Below are positions 50,534 to 59,151 of a stretch of 64,000 nt of DNA, piece by piece (position 1 is the first letter of the stretch; each line of letters begins with the position of its first letter). The notes under the pieces were generated by a model that worked only from the letters and a program-made list of their open reading frames with translations, did no database searches and had not been told where the DNA came from. The stretch is taken from contig DKFP01000002.1 in NCBI GenBank assembly GCA_002452405.1, positions 124,001 to 188,000 of the forward strand, written 5' to 3'. The DNA comes from Deferribacteraceae bacterium UBA6793. GTDB taxonomy: Bacteria > Chrysiogenota > Deferribacteres > Deferribacterales > Geovibrionaceae. The position numbers and the translations under genes are program-made.

Positions 50534-51829
50534 TTAAGCTAAGATATCGTTCCAGATTCCCAGCGCCCAGTCCTCTGCGTGGTGTCCGAAGAGAACGGAA
50601 CGTTCGGGGGATGTTCCGCCTGCTGCTGAGATTATACGTTTGCTCACGGCATCGTATTTGTACGTTGCAGCAACGAAAATCGCTTCATCGTCATTTACCA
50701 TGCTGTAGCAGGTATTTATCAGCGAAGGAGCCAACGGTTCCTGACCGTTAAGCGTGCGAACCGCGGCACTTGCCGCAACCTTACCCATAGAGTTGGCTAT
50801 GTAACCGGATTTCGGCACACCGCCGACAGCTCCGTTGTGGGTTGAGTCACCGACAACATATACATCTTTAAAGTTATATGACTCAAGGGTATAAGCATCC
50901 GCACGGACAAATTTATCGTCGGGTTTGTTCATCAGCCCAAGGTCAAACGCGGATTTTCCCGCCGTCATTGTGGGGATGATGTTCGCTACGTCGGATTTTA
51001 TCTCGCCCTGCTCGGTTGTTATCACGCCCGTGGACGCGTCAACCTTCGTAACGGCAGCATCGGGAATATACTCAAGAATATCTTTGTAATAGTCCGCCCA
51101 AGCCTTTTTAAACAACGGTCCTTTAGATGTAACGTCGTCGTTTGCATCAACGATGATTATTTTTGAACCCTTCTTGTTCTTTTTCAGATAATTCGCAATG
51201 AGCGAAGCTCTTTCATAGGGTCCGGGGGGACATCTATAGGGTGCAGGCGGAACAGCGAGAACAACCACACCGCCGGGTTTCATCGCCACAAGTTTTTCTC
51301 GGAGCGCGACAGTCTCTGCGCCTGCCTTGAAAGCTGCGGGAAATTTTTTGATAGCAACAGGATTGTCCAGTCCTTCTATGGCAGCGTAGTCATAGCTGAT
51401 ACCTGGGGAGACGATGAGCTTATCATACTCAAGCACACCGGCTTTTGTGGTCAGAGTCTTTTTCACCGCGTCAAGAGCGGTCGCTTCTGTGTAAACTATC
51501 TTTATACCGTAGTTTTTAGCCAGCTTGTCTCTTGTGAAGGTTATGTCCTTCATGGTTTTCTGACCACCGATAACAAGATTGCTTATAGGGCATGAGATGA
51601 ATTTCGGGTCTCTCTCAACGAGAATAACCTCGACGGAAGGGTCTTCCATCTTCGCGTATTTCGCAGCCGTACATCCGCCCCAGCCGCCGCCGAGAACAAC
51701 TATTCTTTTGCCTTTTTTAGGCATTATAACGCCTGTTGCTGCGGAAGCTATGTGTACCTGACCAAAAACGGAAGCACCAGCCACAGCCGCGGAGGTGTAT
51801 TTTATAAAGTTACGTCTTGTAATGCTCAT
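50534..51829 (-). CDS. fccB: Flavocytochrome c sulfide dehydrogenase, flavoprotein subunit
   Basis: 431 residues from ATG 51829 (GGGGG upstream). It has a Tat signal (SITRRNFIKYT...). The FAD-binding KRIVVLGGGWGGCTAAKYAK is followed by a sulfide:quinone-reductase-like fold with cysteines in FISCPISN and CPPGPYE, and a C-terminal domain typical of FccB (INTCYSMVNDDEAIFVAATYKYD). It oxidises sulfide to sulfur in the periplasm and passes electrons to the haem subunit encoded just upstream. A longer in-frame start at 51880 would overlap fccA and would bury the Tat motif. Confidence 0.92.
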   Translation of the reverse strand: MSITRRNFIKYTSAAVAGASVFGQVHIASAATGVIMPKKGKRIVVLGGGWGGCTAAKYAKMEDPSVEVILVERDPKFISCPISNLVIGGQKTMKDITFTRDKLAKNYGIKIVYTEATALDAVKKTLTTKAGVLEYDKLIVSPGISYDYAAIEGLDNPVAIKKFPAAFKAGAETVALREKLVAMKPGGVVVLAVPPAPYRCPPGPYERASLIANYLKKNKKGSKIIIVDANDDVTSKGPLFKKAWADYYKDILEYIPDAAVTKVDASTGVITTEQGEIKSDVANIIPTMTAGKSAFDLGLMNKPDDKFVRADAYTLESYNFKDVYVVGDSTHNGAVGGVPKSGYIANSMGKVAASAAVRTLNGQEPLAPSLINTCYSMVNDDEAIFVAATYKYDAVSKRIISAAGGTSPERSVLFGHHAEDWALGIWNDILA

Positions 51830-51839
51830 ATCCGCCCCC

Positions 51840-52424
51840 TTATTTCCTGATACCTGAAAAATACTGCGCGAGAGACTCAAGCTGGCTCTCAGACATATCT
51901 TTTACCAGCGCCATCTCTTCGGAAGCTATTTTATCCGCTTTGTAGCGTTTCAATGCTTCATAGAGGTATCCGGAGTTCTGCCCTCCTATTCTGGGGAAAG
52001 AGTCGATGCCCTCGCCCTTTGCGCCATGGCAATCGAAACAGCCGCTGACTTTTGCAAGTTTAAGTCCGGCTGCAGATTTTTTGGAGTCGATTTTGTTGGT
52101 TGAGTTTTTCCATGCTTTGCCGCCGTAGTATTCGGAGATAGCGGCAATATCTGCTTCGGAATAACCTTTTGCCAGAAGCGACATCTCAACACTGCCGGGA
52201 CGTTTGCCTGTGGCAAATTCCTTCATAACCTTTGTCATATAGTCCGCGTTCTGTCCGCCAATCCGCGCGATGTACTCGCCAGGAGCATATCCGTTTGTGG
52301 CGTGGCACCCTGCGCAGGGTCTGCCGAGTCTTTCGCCCTCTGACACCGCCGATGCTGCAAATGCCGCGGCGGGAATAAGAACAGCCGCAGCGACAACACA
52401 ATAAAACAATCTGAGTTTCTGCAT
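51840..52424 (-). CDS. fccA: Dihaem cytochrome c subunit (FccA/c4-like)
   Basis: 194 residues. A Sec signal (cleavage near AAFAAS) is followed by two c4-like domains, each with a haem motif: CAGCH at 37-41 and CFDCH near 131-135. Conserved Met-containing loops (SVEMSLLAKGYS and SEEMALVKDMSESQ) may supply the axial ligands. It lies 10 bases before fccB and is the electron acceptor for it. GGAGG precedes the ATG. The promoter lies in the palindrome-rich gap upstream. Confidence 0.92.
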   Translation of the reverse strand: MQKLRLFYCVVAAAVLIPAAAFAASAVSEGERLGRPCAGCHATNGYAPGEYIARIGGQNADYMTKVMKEFATGKRPGSVEMSLLAKGYSEADIAAISEYYGGKAWKNSTNKIDSKKSAAGLKLAKVSGCFDCHGAKGEGIDSFPRIGGQNSGYLYEALKRYKADKIASEEMALVKDMSESQLESLAQYFSGIRK

Positions 52425-52752
52425 ATCTGCCTCCGATATTGGATTAATACTGAAACGGTATTAATACCATCATTATCTTTTTTAACTCATATTTTTGTAT
52501 ATTGCAAGATATACCTATATTATTACACGTATACCGAAAATTTAACACAAAACATGATTAAAAAATTCGGAAACTTCAGATAAATTTCATACATCCTAAT
52601 TGTATATTTTAACTAATACATTATTAGTATCAATATCTTCATATTTTTTTTATGTATATTGTATACAAAAAAGCCTTGAAATTATGTAAGCATAGTGATA
52701 TCTTCAAATATGACTATAAACCAATATATTGGTTGCTATAAGGAGTGTTGAA
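52425..52752. promoter_or_regulatory. AT-rich divergent control region with several palindromes
   Basis: Non-coding, between fccA and the haem-less cytochrome gene. It contains GGTATTAATACC (52457-52468) with a further TTAATAC half-site at 52444-52450, GTATAT-N6-ATATAC (52497-52514), TGTATA-TTG-TATACA (52653-52667) and a perfect 16-base AACCAATATATTGGTT (52719-52734). The last lies 18 bases before the ATG at 52753. Several TATA-like -10 boxes are possible; I could not single one out. Confidence 0.6.
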
Positions 52753-53085
52753 ATGTTTAAGAAAATCATGTTAGTGGTTCTGGCTCTGGCTTTCACAGCT
52801 TCAACAGTTTTCGCTTTCGACTTTAACGGCGGCGACGGAAGAAAAGGTAAAAGACTGTGGAAAAGATATCACACAGTATGTGCTGACGGCACTACGCTTG
52901 CACAGAAACAAGGTGCATCTACAAAAACTCAGGCTCAGTGGAAAGACGCTTTCACTAACCGCGCAAAACTTCCTTGCGGCGGCAAATGGAAAGAAGGTAT
53001 CAAAACTGAAGAAGACTTCCAGAACGTATACAGATATCTGTTCGACCACGCAGCTGACTCTGATCAGCCCGAAACTTGCGGTTAA
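52753..53085 (+). CDS. Cytochrome c-like secreted protein lacking the haem motif
   Basis: 110 residues from ATG 52753 (AAGGAG upstream). A signal peptide (residues 1-21, ending STVFA) is followed by FDFNGGDGRKGKRLWKRY, a typical beginning of a small cytochrome c. Where CxxCH should be, the sequence is Tyr39-His-Thr-Val-Cys43, so thioether attachment of haem as in normal cytochromes is not possible. The rest keeps the family shape (KTEEDFQNVYRYLFDHAADSDQPETCG). Cys43, Cys75 and Cys109 remain. It is transcribed away from fccAB and ends in a strong terminator. It may be a haem-free structural or sulfur-handling relative. Function unknown. Confidence 0.8.
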   Translation: MFKKIMLVVLALAFTASTVFAFDFNGGDGRKGKRLWKRYHTVCADGTTLAQKQGASTKTQAQWKDAFTNRAKLPCGGKWKEGIKTEEDFQNVYRYLFDHAADSDQPETCG

Positions 53086-53115
53086 TAGATACTTCTGTCT
53101 AACAGAAAATAATAG

Positions 53116-53146
53116 AAAGGCGGTTCGTTTGAACCGCCTTTTTTTT
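53116..53146 (+). terminator. Rho-independent terminator after the cytochrome-like gene
   Basis: AAAGGCGGTTC-GTTT-GAACCGCCTTT, followed by T-run; 11-bp perfect stem. Confidence 0.93.
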
Positions 53147-53206
53147 GCCCTGATTTACTGTTAGCTTCTTAGAGCGCATCACACAAATAATATCGTACTT
53201 CAAAGA

Positions 53207-53270
53207 GAGACTGCTTCGTCACGACGTTCCTCGCAGAGACGACTGTTTGTTTTCGCGAGAAGCACTAGCC
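53207..53270. repeat. Dispersed inverted repeat, partial copy
   Basis: GAGACTGCTTCGTCACGACG...CCTCGCAGAGACGACTG. The left arm is good and the right arm degraded (TTCGCGAGAAGC). Confidence 0.65.
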
Positions 53271-53313
53271 GAAGGCTGAATGAGCCCACTTTAAACTATT
53301 TGCCGAATAAAGC

Positions 53314-53586
53314 GACGATGTAATGCGCCGCGCTCCCTCCTGTTGGCGGTTAGATGCAAGCAGGACAAGGAGGATTTCAGTTTCGAAGGGGAGTGTACAC
53401 TGATGTACATGACCCGAGAAATTGAAAACTGACGATGTAATGCGCCGCATATAACCGGCAACCATTGGTGGTTAGAACCGAGCAGTTCAAGGCGGGCGAG
53501 TAATAAAACGCGTAGTGTACGTATATCGTACATGAGCAGTTTTATTATGAGAACAACGCAGAAATGCGAAGTGTTATAACCGGCAA
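53314..53586. repeat. Two unequal tandem units of about 117-126 bp
   Basis: GACGATGTAATGCGCCGC occurs exactly at 53314-53331 and 53431-53448. ATAACCGGCAA occurs at 53450-53460 and 53576-53586. Each unit also has a GTGTACxxxx...GTACATGA palindromic block (near 53391-53412 and 53516-53535) within an A/G-rich stretch. It is non-coding and structured, not CRISPR. Confidence 0.7.
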
Positions 53587-53587
53587 T

Positions 53588-53622
53588 AAAAAAGCCCGCA
53601 CAGAAACGAGTCCATGCGGGCT
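53588..53622 (-). terminator. Rho-independent terminator of the liv-ppi operon
   Basis: Minus strand: AGCCCGCA...TGCGGGCT stem (53622-53615 with 53600-53593) followed by a T-run. It lies 45 bases after the cyclophilin stop. Confidence 0.85.
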
Positions 53623-53666
53623 TATATATGTAATGGCGGAGCAAGTCCGCCCTACGGGACTTTAGC

Positions 53667-54287
53667 CTATTTCTTTACATATGCCTTGATAATCTTCTGC
53701 TCTTCAACGGGTCTGTCGCCGTATCCGGTGCGTACGTTTTCAAGTTTCTCAACAACGTCGTAACCTTCCACAACTTCACCGAAGATAGTGTGGCGGTTGT
53801 CAAGCCAGGGTGTCAGAACGGTCGTGATGAAGAATTGGCTGCCGTTTGTGTTGGGTCCTGCGTTTGCCATAGCGAGCAGTCCTTTTTTGCTGAATGTCAG
53901 CTGGCTGAACTCATCTTCAAACTTACCGCCCCAAAGTGATTCTCCGCCGCGTCCGGTACCGGTGGGGTCACCGCCCTGAATCATGAAATCCTTGATGATA
54001 CGGTGGAATATGATGCCGTTGTAATAGCCTTTATTCACAAGTCCAACGAAGTTTTCAACTGTTTTGGGAGCTTCTTTGGGAAACAGTTTGAAAACTATCT
54101 TGCCCTGAGTCGTTTCGAACACGACCATAGGAGCTTTCGCAGCTTTCGGTTTTGTTGCTTTAGGTTTCTCAGCTTTCGCCTCAGTTGTTTTAGGCTTAGC
54201 TTCTTTTGCTTTTGCGGGTGTATCCGCCTTTGCTTTTCCTGCCATGATAAAAATCACTCCTAAGAAAATGATAAACAGTTTTTTCAT
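53667..54287 (-). CDS. Periplasmic cyclophilin-type peptidyl-prolyl isomerase
   Basis: 206 residues. A signal peptide (about 1-21) is followed by a Lys/Ala/Pro/Thr-rich low-complexity linker (about 22-50), then a cyclophilin domain with FHRIIKDFMIQGGDPTGTGRGG, the catalytic Arg in FHRI, and GSQFFITT. The isomerase would act on exported proteins. The ATG follows the livF stop with no gap (TAA-ATG), so it rides on the branched-chain amino acid operon. The linker probably stretches across the periplasm or sticks to peptidoglycan. Confidence 0.92.
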   Translation of the reverse strand: MKKLFIIFLGVIFIMAGKAKADTPAKAKEAKPKTTEAKAEKPKATKPKAAKAPMVVFETTQGKIVFKLFPKEAPKTVENFVGLVNKGYYNGIIFHRIIKDFMIQGGDPTGTGRGGESLWGGKFEDEFSQLTFSKKGLLAMANAGPNTNGSQFFITTVLTPWLDNRHTIFGEVVEGYDVVEKLENVRTGYGDRPVEEQKIIKAYVKK

Positions 54288-54995
54288 TTATATCCCCAGA
54301 TACGCTTTTTTGACCTCTTCATTCACCAGCAGTTTCTGTGCTTCGTCCTCAAGAGTGATATGCCCGTTTTCCATGACATAGCCTCTGTGAGCCACTTTCA
54401 GCGCGAGGTTCGCATTCTGTTCAACGAGGAAGATTGTTGTACCGTCTTCCTGATTGATACGCTTGATGATGTCGAAGATCTGCTTAACGATTAGAGGGGC
54501 AAGACCCAGAGAAGGTTCATCCAGAAGCAGCATTTTCGGACGCGCCATAAGCGCTCTGGAAATTGCCAGCATCTGCTGTTCTCCGCCGGAAAGTGTTCCG
54601 CCCTGCTGGTTTTTCCTCTCGCGCAGTCTTGGGAACAGGTCGAAAACGTGTTCCAGATCTTTTTTAACGTTCTCTTTATCCTTGCGCAGATACGCTCCGA
54701 GGTCAAGGTTCTCCATGACTGTCAGATAGGGAAAAATGTGTCTTCCTTCGGGAACGTGAGCAAGCCCCATCTGAACTATCTTATCGGGCTTTTTTCCGCT
54801 TATAACTTCGCCGTTGAAGCGGATTTCACCTGATTTCGGGTTAACTATACCGCTTATAGACATAAGCGTGGTGGTTTTTCCGGCACCGTTGGCGCCTATG
54901 AGGGTGATAATTTCACCCTGCTTTATGTTTATAGAAACATTGTGCAGCGCCTGAATGTTTCCGTAAAACGCATTGATGTTGCTTATTTCAAGCAT
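54288..54995 (-). CDS. livF: Branched-chain amino acid ABC transporter ATPase
   Basis: 235 residues. Walker A GANGAGKTT near residue 37, signature LSGGEQQMLAISRAL, Walker B LLLDEPSLGL and H-loop VEQNA are canonical for LivF. Start at ATG 54995 is preferred because GAGG lies just upstream; it overlaps the livG stop by eight bases. It works with LivG on the cytosolic face of the LivHM permease. Confidence 0.95.
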   Translation of the reverse strand: MLEISNINAFYGNIQALHNVSINIKQGEIITLIGANGAGKTTTLMSISGIVNPKSGEIRFNGEVISGKKPDKIVQMGLAHVPEGRHIFPYLTVMENLDLGAYLRKDKENVKKDLEHVFDLFPRLRERKNQQGGTLSGGEQQMLAISRALMARPKMLLLDEPSLGLAPLIVKQIFDIIKRINQEDGTTIFLVEQNANLALKVAHRGYVMENGHITLEDEAQKLLVNEEVKKAYLGI

Positions 54996-55776
54996 CGATA
55001 TCCTCCCCAAGATACGCCTTGATAACCTCCGGATTGTTTCTTATATCCAGCGGCGTACCGTCGGCAATTTTCTGTCCGTGGTCCATAACATAAATACGCT
55101 CGGACAGATTCATGACGAGTTTCATATCGTGTTCTATCAGCAGGATAGCTATCTGTTCGGTGTCTCTTATCCTGCGGATGAGATGTGTCAGCTCAACGGT
55201 TTCCTGCGGGTTCATTCCTGCTGCGGGTTCGTCCAGAAGCAGCATTTTTGGCTCAGTGGCAAGCGCCCTTGCTATCTCAAGTTTCCTCTGGTCGCCGTAT
55301 GGAAGATTGCTTGCAAGTTCATCACAAGCCTTTTCAAGCCCCAGCTTTTCAAGGATGGTATAACACTCCTGAGCAGCTTTAAGCTCTTCCGCCCGCGTTT
55401 TTTTATCGCGGAAAAGAGCGCCAAGTATCTTTGCAGAAAGGCGGCAGTGCTTTCCTATCATAACGTTTTCAAGAACGGTCATGTTAGGGAACAGACGAAT
55501 GTTCTGGAAGGTTCTGCCCAGTCCGCGCTCTGTCACCCTGTTAGGTTTGAAACCGTTGATGCGCACTGCGCTTCCACTGTTGGAAGAGACGAGTATGTCG
55601 CCCTTTGTTGGGGTGTATATACCTGTTACGCAGTTGAAAAACGTTGTCTTTCCGGCACCGTTGGGTCCGATAAGCGCCACAATCTCTTTGGGTTTAACGT
55701 ATAAATCCACGGAATCCACGGCGCGAAGTCCGCCGAAATCCATGGTAAGTCCTTTTACTTCAAGTATATTTTCCAT
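54988..55776 (-). CDS. livG: Branched-chain amino acid ABC transporter ATPase
   Basis: 262 residues from ATG 55776, one base after the livM stop. Walker A GPNGAGKTT near residue 37, LivG-specific inserts (GRTFQNIRLFPNMTVLENVMIG), a degenerate-looking signature LPYGDQRKLEIARAL (typical for LivG), and Walker B LLLDEPAAGMNP. An in-frame start at 55806 would lie inside livM and lacks support. It pairs with LivF. Confidence 0.95.
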   Translation of the reverse strand: MENILEVKGLTMDFGGLRAVDSVDLYVKPKEIVALIGPNGAGKTTFFNCVTGIYTPTKGDILVSSNSGSAVRINGFKPNRVTERGLGRTFQNIRLFPNMTVLENVMIGKHCRLSAKILGALFRDKKTRAEELKAAQECYTILEKLGLEKACDELASNLPYGDQRKLEIARALATEPKMLLLDEPAAGMNPQETVELTHLIRRIRDTEQIAILLIEHDMKLVMNLSERIYVMDHGQKIADGTPLDIRNNPEVIKAYLGEDIDA

Positions 55777-55777
55777 A

Positions 55778-56992
55778 TCAGCCGCCCAGCCTTTCGTCAA
55801 CGCCATGGAACGAGTATTTCCTGCGGAAATTGCTCACAAGTCCCTGCGGACGGAAAACCATCATAAGAACCATCGCGCCTCCGAAAATGATCATACGGTA
55901 TTCGGAGAAGGAGCGCATATATTCCGGCAGCAGTATCATTATAAGTGCGCCGAGAATAACGCCCGGTATCGAGCCCATACCGCCAAGCACCACGATTGAA
56001 AGAATTATCGCGGACTCAAGAAACGTGAACGAAGCGGGGTTTATAAACGACGTCTTCGCCGCGAACACAACTCCCATGAGCCCTGCCCATGTTGCGCCCA
56101 GCGCAAACGCCATCAGCTTTGTTCTGGTACGTCCGATGCCCATAGCCTGACAGGCTATCTCATCCTCGCGCAGAGCCAGCCAAGCGCGCCCGATACGGGA
56201 ATTTTGCAGCCTGCCGACAAAGAATATGGTTATTATCGTAAACGCCACCATCATATAATAAATAGCGTCTGTCATCTGATTAAGGCTCAGTTCAAGACCG
56301 AAGAAGTCAGGCTTGTCTATACCCGCTATACCGCTGGGGCCGTGCGAAAAATCGTTCCAGTTTTCAAGTACGAGACGGATAATCTCTCCGAAACCCAGTG
56401 TAACAATCGCAAGGTAGTCACCGCGCAAACGAAGCACGGGAAAACCGAGCAGTATGCCGAATATCGCCGCCAAAGCACCGCCGATGGGTAGCACAACCCA
56501 GAAAGACATACCGAAGTTTGTGTTCAGAAGCGCATAGGTATATGCACCGACAGCATAAAAAGCGACGTATCCAAGGTCGAGAAGACCTGCCAGACCGACG
56601 ACTATGTTAAGTCCCAGACCAAGAATTATGTACATCAGGGCAACTGTGAATATGTTTATCTGATATGCATTCATGAAAATGGGAAAACACAGAAGAGCCG
56701 CGAGCAAAACGCCCTGAAGCGCCCTTTTAGCCATAGGGTTTTCGGCGAGATATGACTGAATACGTGTGGAAACAGGCACATGGTCCTTTTTAACGGTGGG
56801 GTTGTCCTTGCGGTTAAGGAGCCAGCGCCATACAAAAGAACCCACAAATATGCCGACGCCTATGAAAACCATGTTCATCCAGCGCCATTCTATTGTTTTA
56901 TAAACAGTGTTTACCTTTATTACCATTATGGGAAATGTCAGAAACATAAACCATATGGCGGCTTTGAGCGATTTAAGTATCTCCTGCGTCAT
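55778..56992 (-). CDS. livM: Branched-chain amino acid ABC transporter permease
   Basis: 404 residues, about 10 membrane helices. It has an N-terminal extension of about 90 residues with two or three helices, as seen in long LivM proteins. The core carries GLNIVVGLAGLLDLGYVAFYAVGAY and the ATPase-coupling EIACQAMGIGRTRTKLMAF motif. It forms the channel with LivH. It follows livH by two bases. Confidence 0.95.
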   Translation of the reverse strand: MTQEILKSLKAAIWFMFLTFPIMVIKVNTVYKTIEWRWMNMVFIGVGIFVGSFVWRWLLNRKDNPTVKKDHVPVSTRIQSYLAENPMAKRALQGVLLAALLCFPIFMNAYQINIFTVALMYIILGLGLNIVVGLAGLLDLGYVAFYAVGAYTYALLNTNFGMSFWVVLPIGGALAAIFGILLGFPVLRLRGDYLAIVTLGFGEIIRLVLENWNDFSHGPSGIAGIDKPDFFGLELSLNQMTDAIYYMMVAFTIITIFFVGRLQNSRIGRAWLALREDEIACQAMGIGRTRTKLMAFALGATWAGLMGVVFAAKTSFINPASFTFLESAIILSIVVLGGMGSIPGVILGALIMILLPEYMRSFSEYRMIIFGGAMVLMMVFRPQGLVSNFRRKYSFHGVDERLGG

Positions 56993-56994
56993 AC

Positions 56995-57897
56995 TTACAC
57001 CTTTTTGGTTTCAGCCTTGCCGAGAAGTCCGGCAGGGCGGAAAATAAGTATGAGCACAAGAAGAGCGAATGCGAAAACGTCCTCATAGTCGCTTGAGACG
57101 TATCCTGTGGCAAAGCTCTCCGTCCATCCAAGTATCAGCGCGCCGAGCACTGCACCGGGTATTGAGCCGATACCGCCCAAAACCGCAGCCGTAAACGCCT
57201 TGATACCTGCGATAAAGCCTATGTAAAAATTTATCTGTCCGATATGGTTTGCGATGAGAACGCCGCCAAGAGCAGCCAGAGACGAACCGATTATGAACGT
57301 AACTGATATAACCCTGTCAACATCGATACCGATGAGCAGAGCCATCGTCTTGTCCTGCGCAGTTGCGCGCATGGCTTTGCCGATGTTGGTAAACTTGATA
57401 AACAGCGTCAGCAGCACCATAACTATCATTGTTGTGGCAACAATGACCAGCTCGGCAGAACTGAAAATATGTGAAACAGGTTCCATGAAAGCGAACTCAG
57501 GTATTAATCTGGGGAAAGGAAGGAAATCGGATGTCTGCGCAAGAAGCACGTAGTTCTGGAGAAAGATGGACATACCAATGGCGCTGATAAGCGGAGAAAG
57601 TCTCGGAGCGTTTCTCAGCGGTTTATAAGCTATTTTCTCGACTGTGTATCCGTATGCGGAAGAGTATACTATCGCCGCCGCAGTTGCTATTACTAATATC
57701 GCCACAGAGTTAAGCCCAAGGATTGTCAGCACACTGGCAACGATGAGTGCCGTGAATGCGCCTATCATATATATTTCGCCGTGGGCAAAGTTGATAAGCT
57801 GCACAATACCGTAAACCATGGTGTATCCGAGTGCGATAAGAGCGTATATGCTGCCCCTCGTCAGTCCGCCGAGGAACAGTTCAAGGAAATAATCCAT
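56995..57897 (-). CDS. livH: Branched-chain amino acid ABC transporter permease
   Basis: 300 residues with eight or so helices. The start GLTRGSIYALIALGYTMVYGIVQLINFAHGEIYMIGAF is the LivH signature. The coupling motif is GKAMRATAQDKTMALLIGIDVDR. It forms the membrane channel with LivM for Leu/Ile/Val. AGAGGTT precedes the ATG. A transcription attenuator-like hairpin separates it from the binding-protein gene. Confidence 0.95.
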   Translation of the reverse strand: MDYFLELFLGGLTRGSIYALIALGYTMVYGIVQLINFAHGEIYMIGAFTALIVASVLTILGLNSVAILVIATAAAIVYSSAYGYTVEKIAYKPLRNAPRLSPLISAIGMSIFLQNYVLLAQTSDFLPFPRLIPEFAFMEPVSHIFSSAELVIVATTMIVMVLLTLFIKFTNIGKAMRATAQDKTMALLIGIDVDRVISVTFIIGSSLAALGGVLIANHIGQINFYIGFIAGIKAFTAAVLGGIGSIPGAVLGALILGWTESFATGYVSSDYEDVFAFALLVLILIFRPAGLLGKAETKKV

Positions 57898-57930
57898 GAT
57901 AACCTCTTTATGGTTTTCTCAAGCCGGAAT

Positions 57931-57958
57931 AAAAAGCGGGGAACGCGATGTTCCCCGC
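57931..57958 (-). terminator. Intercistronic terminator/attenuator between livK and livH
   Basis: Minus strand: GCGGGGAAC-loop-GTTCCCCGC (57958-57950 with 57944-57936) followed by five T. A partial stop here would make much more binding protein than permease, as is usual in Liv operons. Confidence 0.85.
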
Positions 57959-57975
57959 CAATATCTGTTGAATTG

Positions 57976-59151
57976 TTACTGTACTTCGACGTATGCGCCG
58001 TTCTGTACCTGATAAACAGAGAACTCAGCGCCGATAGCATCGCCCTTATCGTCGAACTTGATTTTGCCGATAGGTGTTTCGACGTCTTCAGTTCTGAGAG
58101 CGTTGGTAAGTTTGTCGTAGTCTGTTGAACCTGCTTTCTCGATTGCGTTTGTAATAGCGAGCATAGCAGTGTAAGCATTCAGATAAAACGCGCCGGGATC
58201 TTCGCCGTATGCGTCTTTATGTTTTTTTGTAGCTTCGATTGCAAGTGGGTTTTTAGACACGTCTTTGGGACCTGTCGCATAAACGCCCTCAGCGTACTGA
58301 CCTGCAACTTTGATGAAAGTGTCGTCTTTAACGCCGTCATCTGAAACGAATTTGACATTGAGTTTTTTCTTAGCAAGCAGGCTGACTATCTTAGCTGCTT
58401 CGGGGTGATATCCGCCGTAAAGAACAACTTCAGCACCGGACTGTTTGATCTTCTGAACGATAGCGGAATAGTCAACCGCACCGGGAGTGATACCTTCATA
58501 AAGAACTATATCAAGTTTCTTGTCGGCTTCTGCAAAGCCTTTTGCAAATTCTGCAAGACCTTTGCCATAGTCGCCTTTGTCGTGGATGATTGCGATCTTT
58601 TTAAGTTTCAGAACGTTTGTGATATAGTCGATCTCAAGTCTTGCCTGAGAGTCGTCGGGAGCGATTGTTCTGAAGAAGTTAGGATATTCGCCGGATTTTG
58701 TAAGTTCGGGGCTTGTGGCAGAGGGGGACATAACGGGGATTTTCGCCGCGAGGTATGTTCCCATAGCCGCTTTTGTAGCACCGGAACAGATGTGACCGAG
58801 AACGGCGACAACATGTTCGGAAACGAGTTTGTTGGCGGAGCTTACAGCCACTTCGGGTTTGCAAACGTCGTCAACAACAACAAGTTCAACTTTTTTACCG
58901 AGCAGACCGCCCTTGTCGTTGATGTCTTTAACAACGAACTCAGCGGCTTTAACAGAGGGAAGACCGTAAGACGCAAGGTCGCCGGAATGCGCGCCTGCGA
59001 CACCAATTTTGATAACATCGCCTGTTGCAGCGGGTGCTGCGGCTTCGGCTGCGGGAGCTTCAGCAGGTTTAGCCTCTTCTTTCGGTTTCTGGCTGCATCC
59101 TGCAAAAACAAACATTGCCGCAAGAACGGCAAACAGAAGCAGTTTCTTCAT
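57976..59151 (-). CDS. livK: Branched-chain amino acid binding lipoprotein
   Basis: 391 residues from ATG 59151, which has a near-perfect AGGAGG upstream. A lipoprotein signal with lipobox FAG-Cys (near residue 19) and an Ala/Pro/Glu-rich tether come first. The type I periplasmic-binding fold follows (VIKIGVAGAHSGDLASYGLPSVKAAEF; ALTNA...). It captures Leu/Ile/Val or related amino acids for LivHMGF. It is the first gene of the operon and is separated from livH by a terminator-like hairpin. Confidence 0.93.
   Translation of the reverse strand: MKKLLLFAVLAAMFVFAGCSQKPKEEAKPAEAPAAEAAAPAATGDVIKIGVAGAHSGDLASYGLPSVKAAEFVVKDINDKGGLLGKKVELVVVDDVCKPEVAVSSANKLVSEHVVAVLGHICSGATKAAMGTYLAAKIPVMSPSATSPELTKSGEYPNFFRTIAPDDSQARLEIDYITNVLKLKKIAIIHDKGDYGKGLAEFAKGFAEADKKLDIVLYEGITPGAVDYSAIVQKIKQSGAEVVLYGGYHPEAAKIVSLLAKKKLNVKFVSDDGVKDDTFIKVAGQYAEGVYATGPKDVSKNPLAIEATKKHKDAYGEDPGAFYLNAYTAMLAITNAIEKAGSTDYDKLTNALRTEDVETPIGKIKFDDKGDAIGAEFSVYQVQNGAYVEVQ

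Noticed and set aside
53314..53586. Possible CRISPR array
   Set aside because: Only two copies of the 18-mer, spacing over 100 bp, units resemble each other outside the 18-mer, and there are no cas genes.
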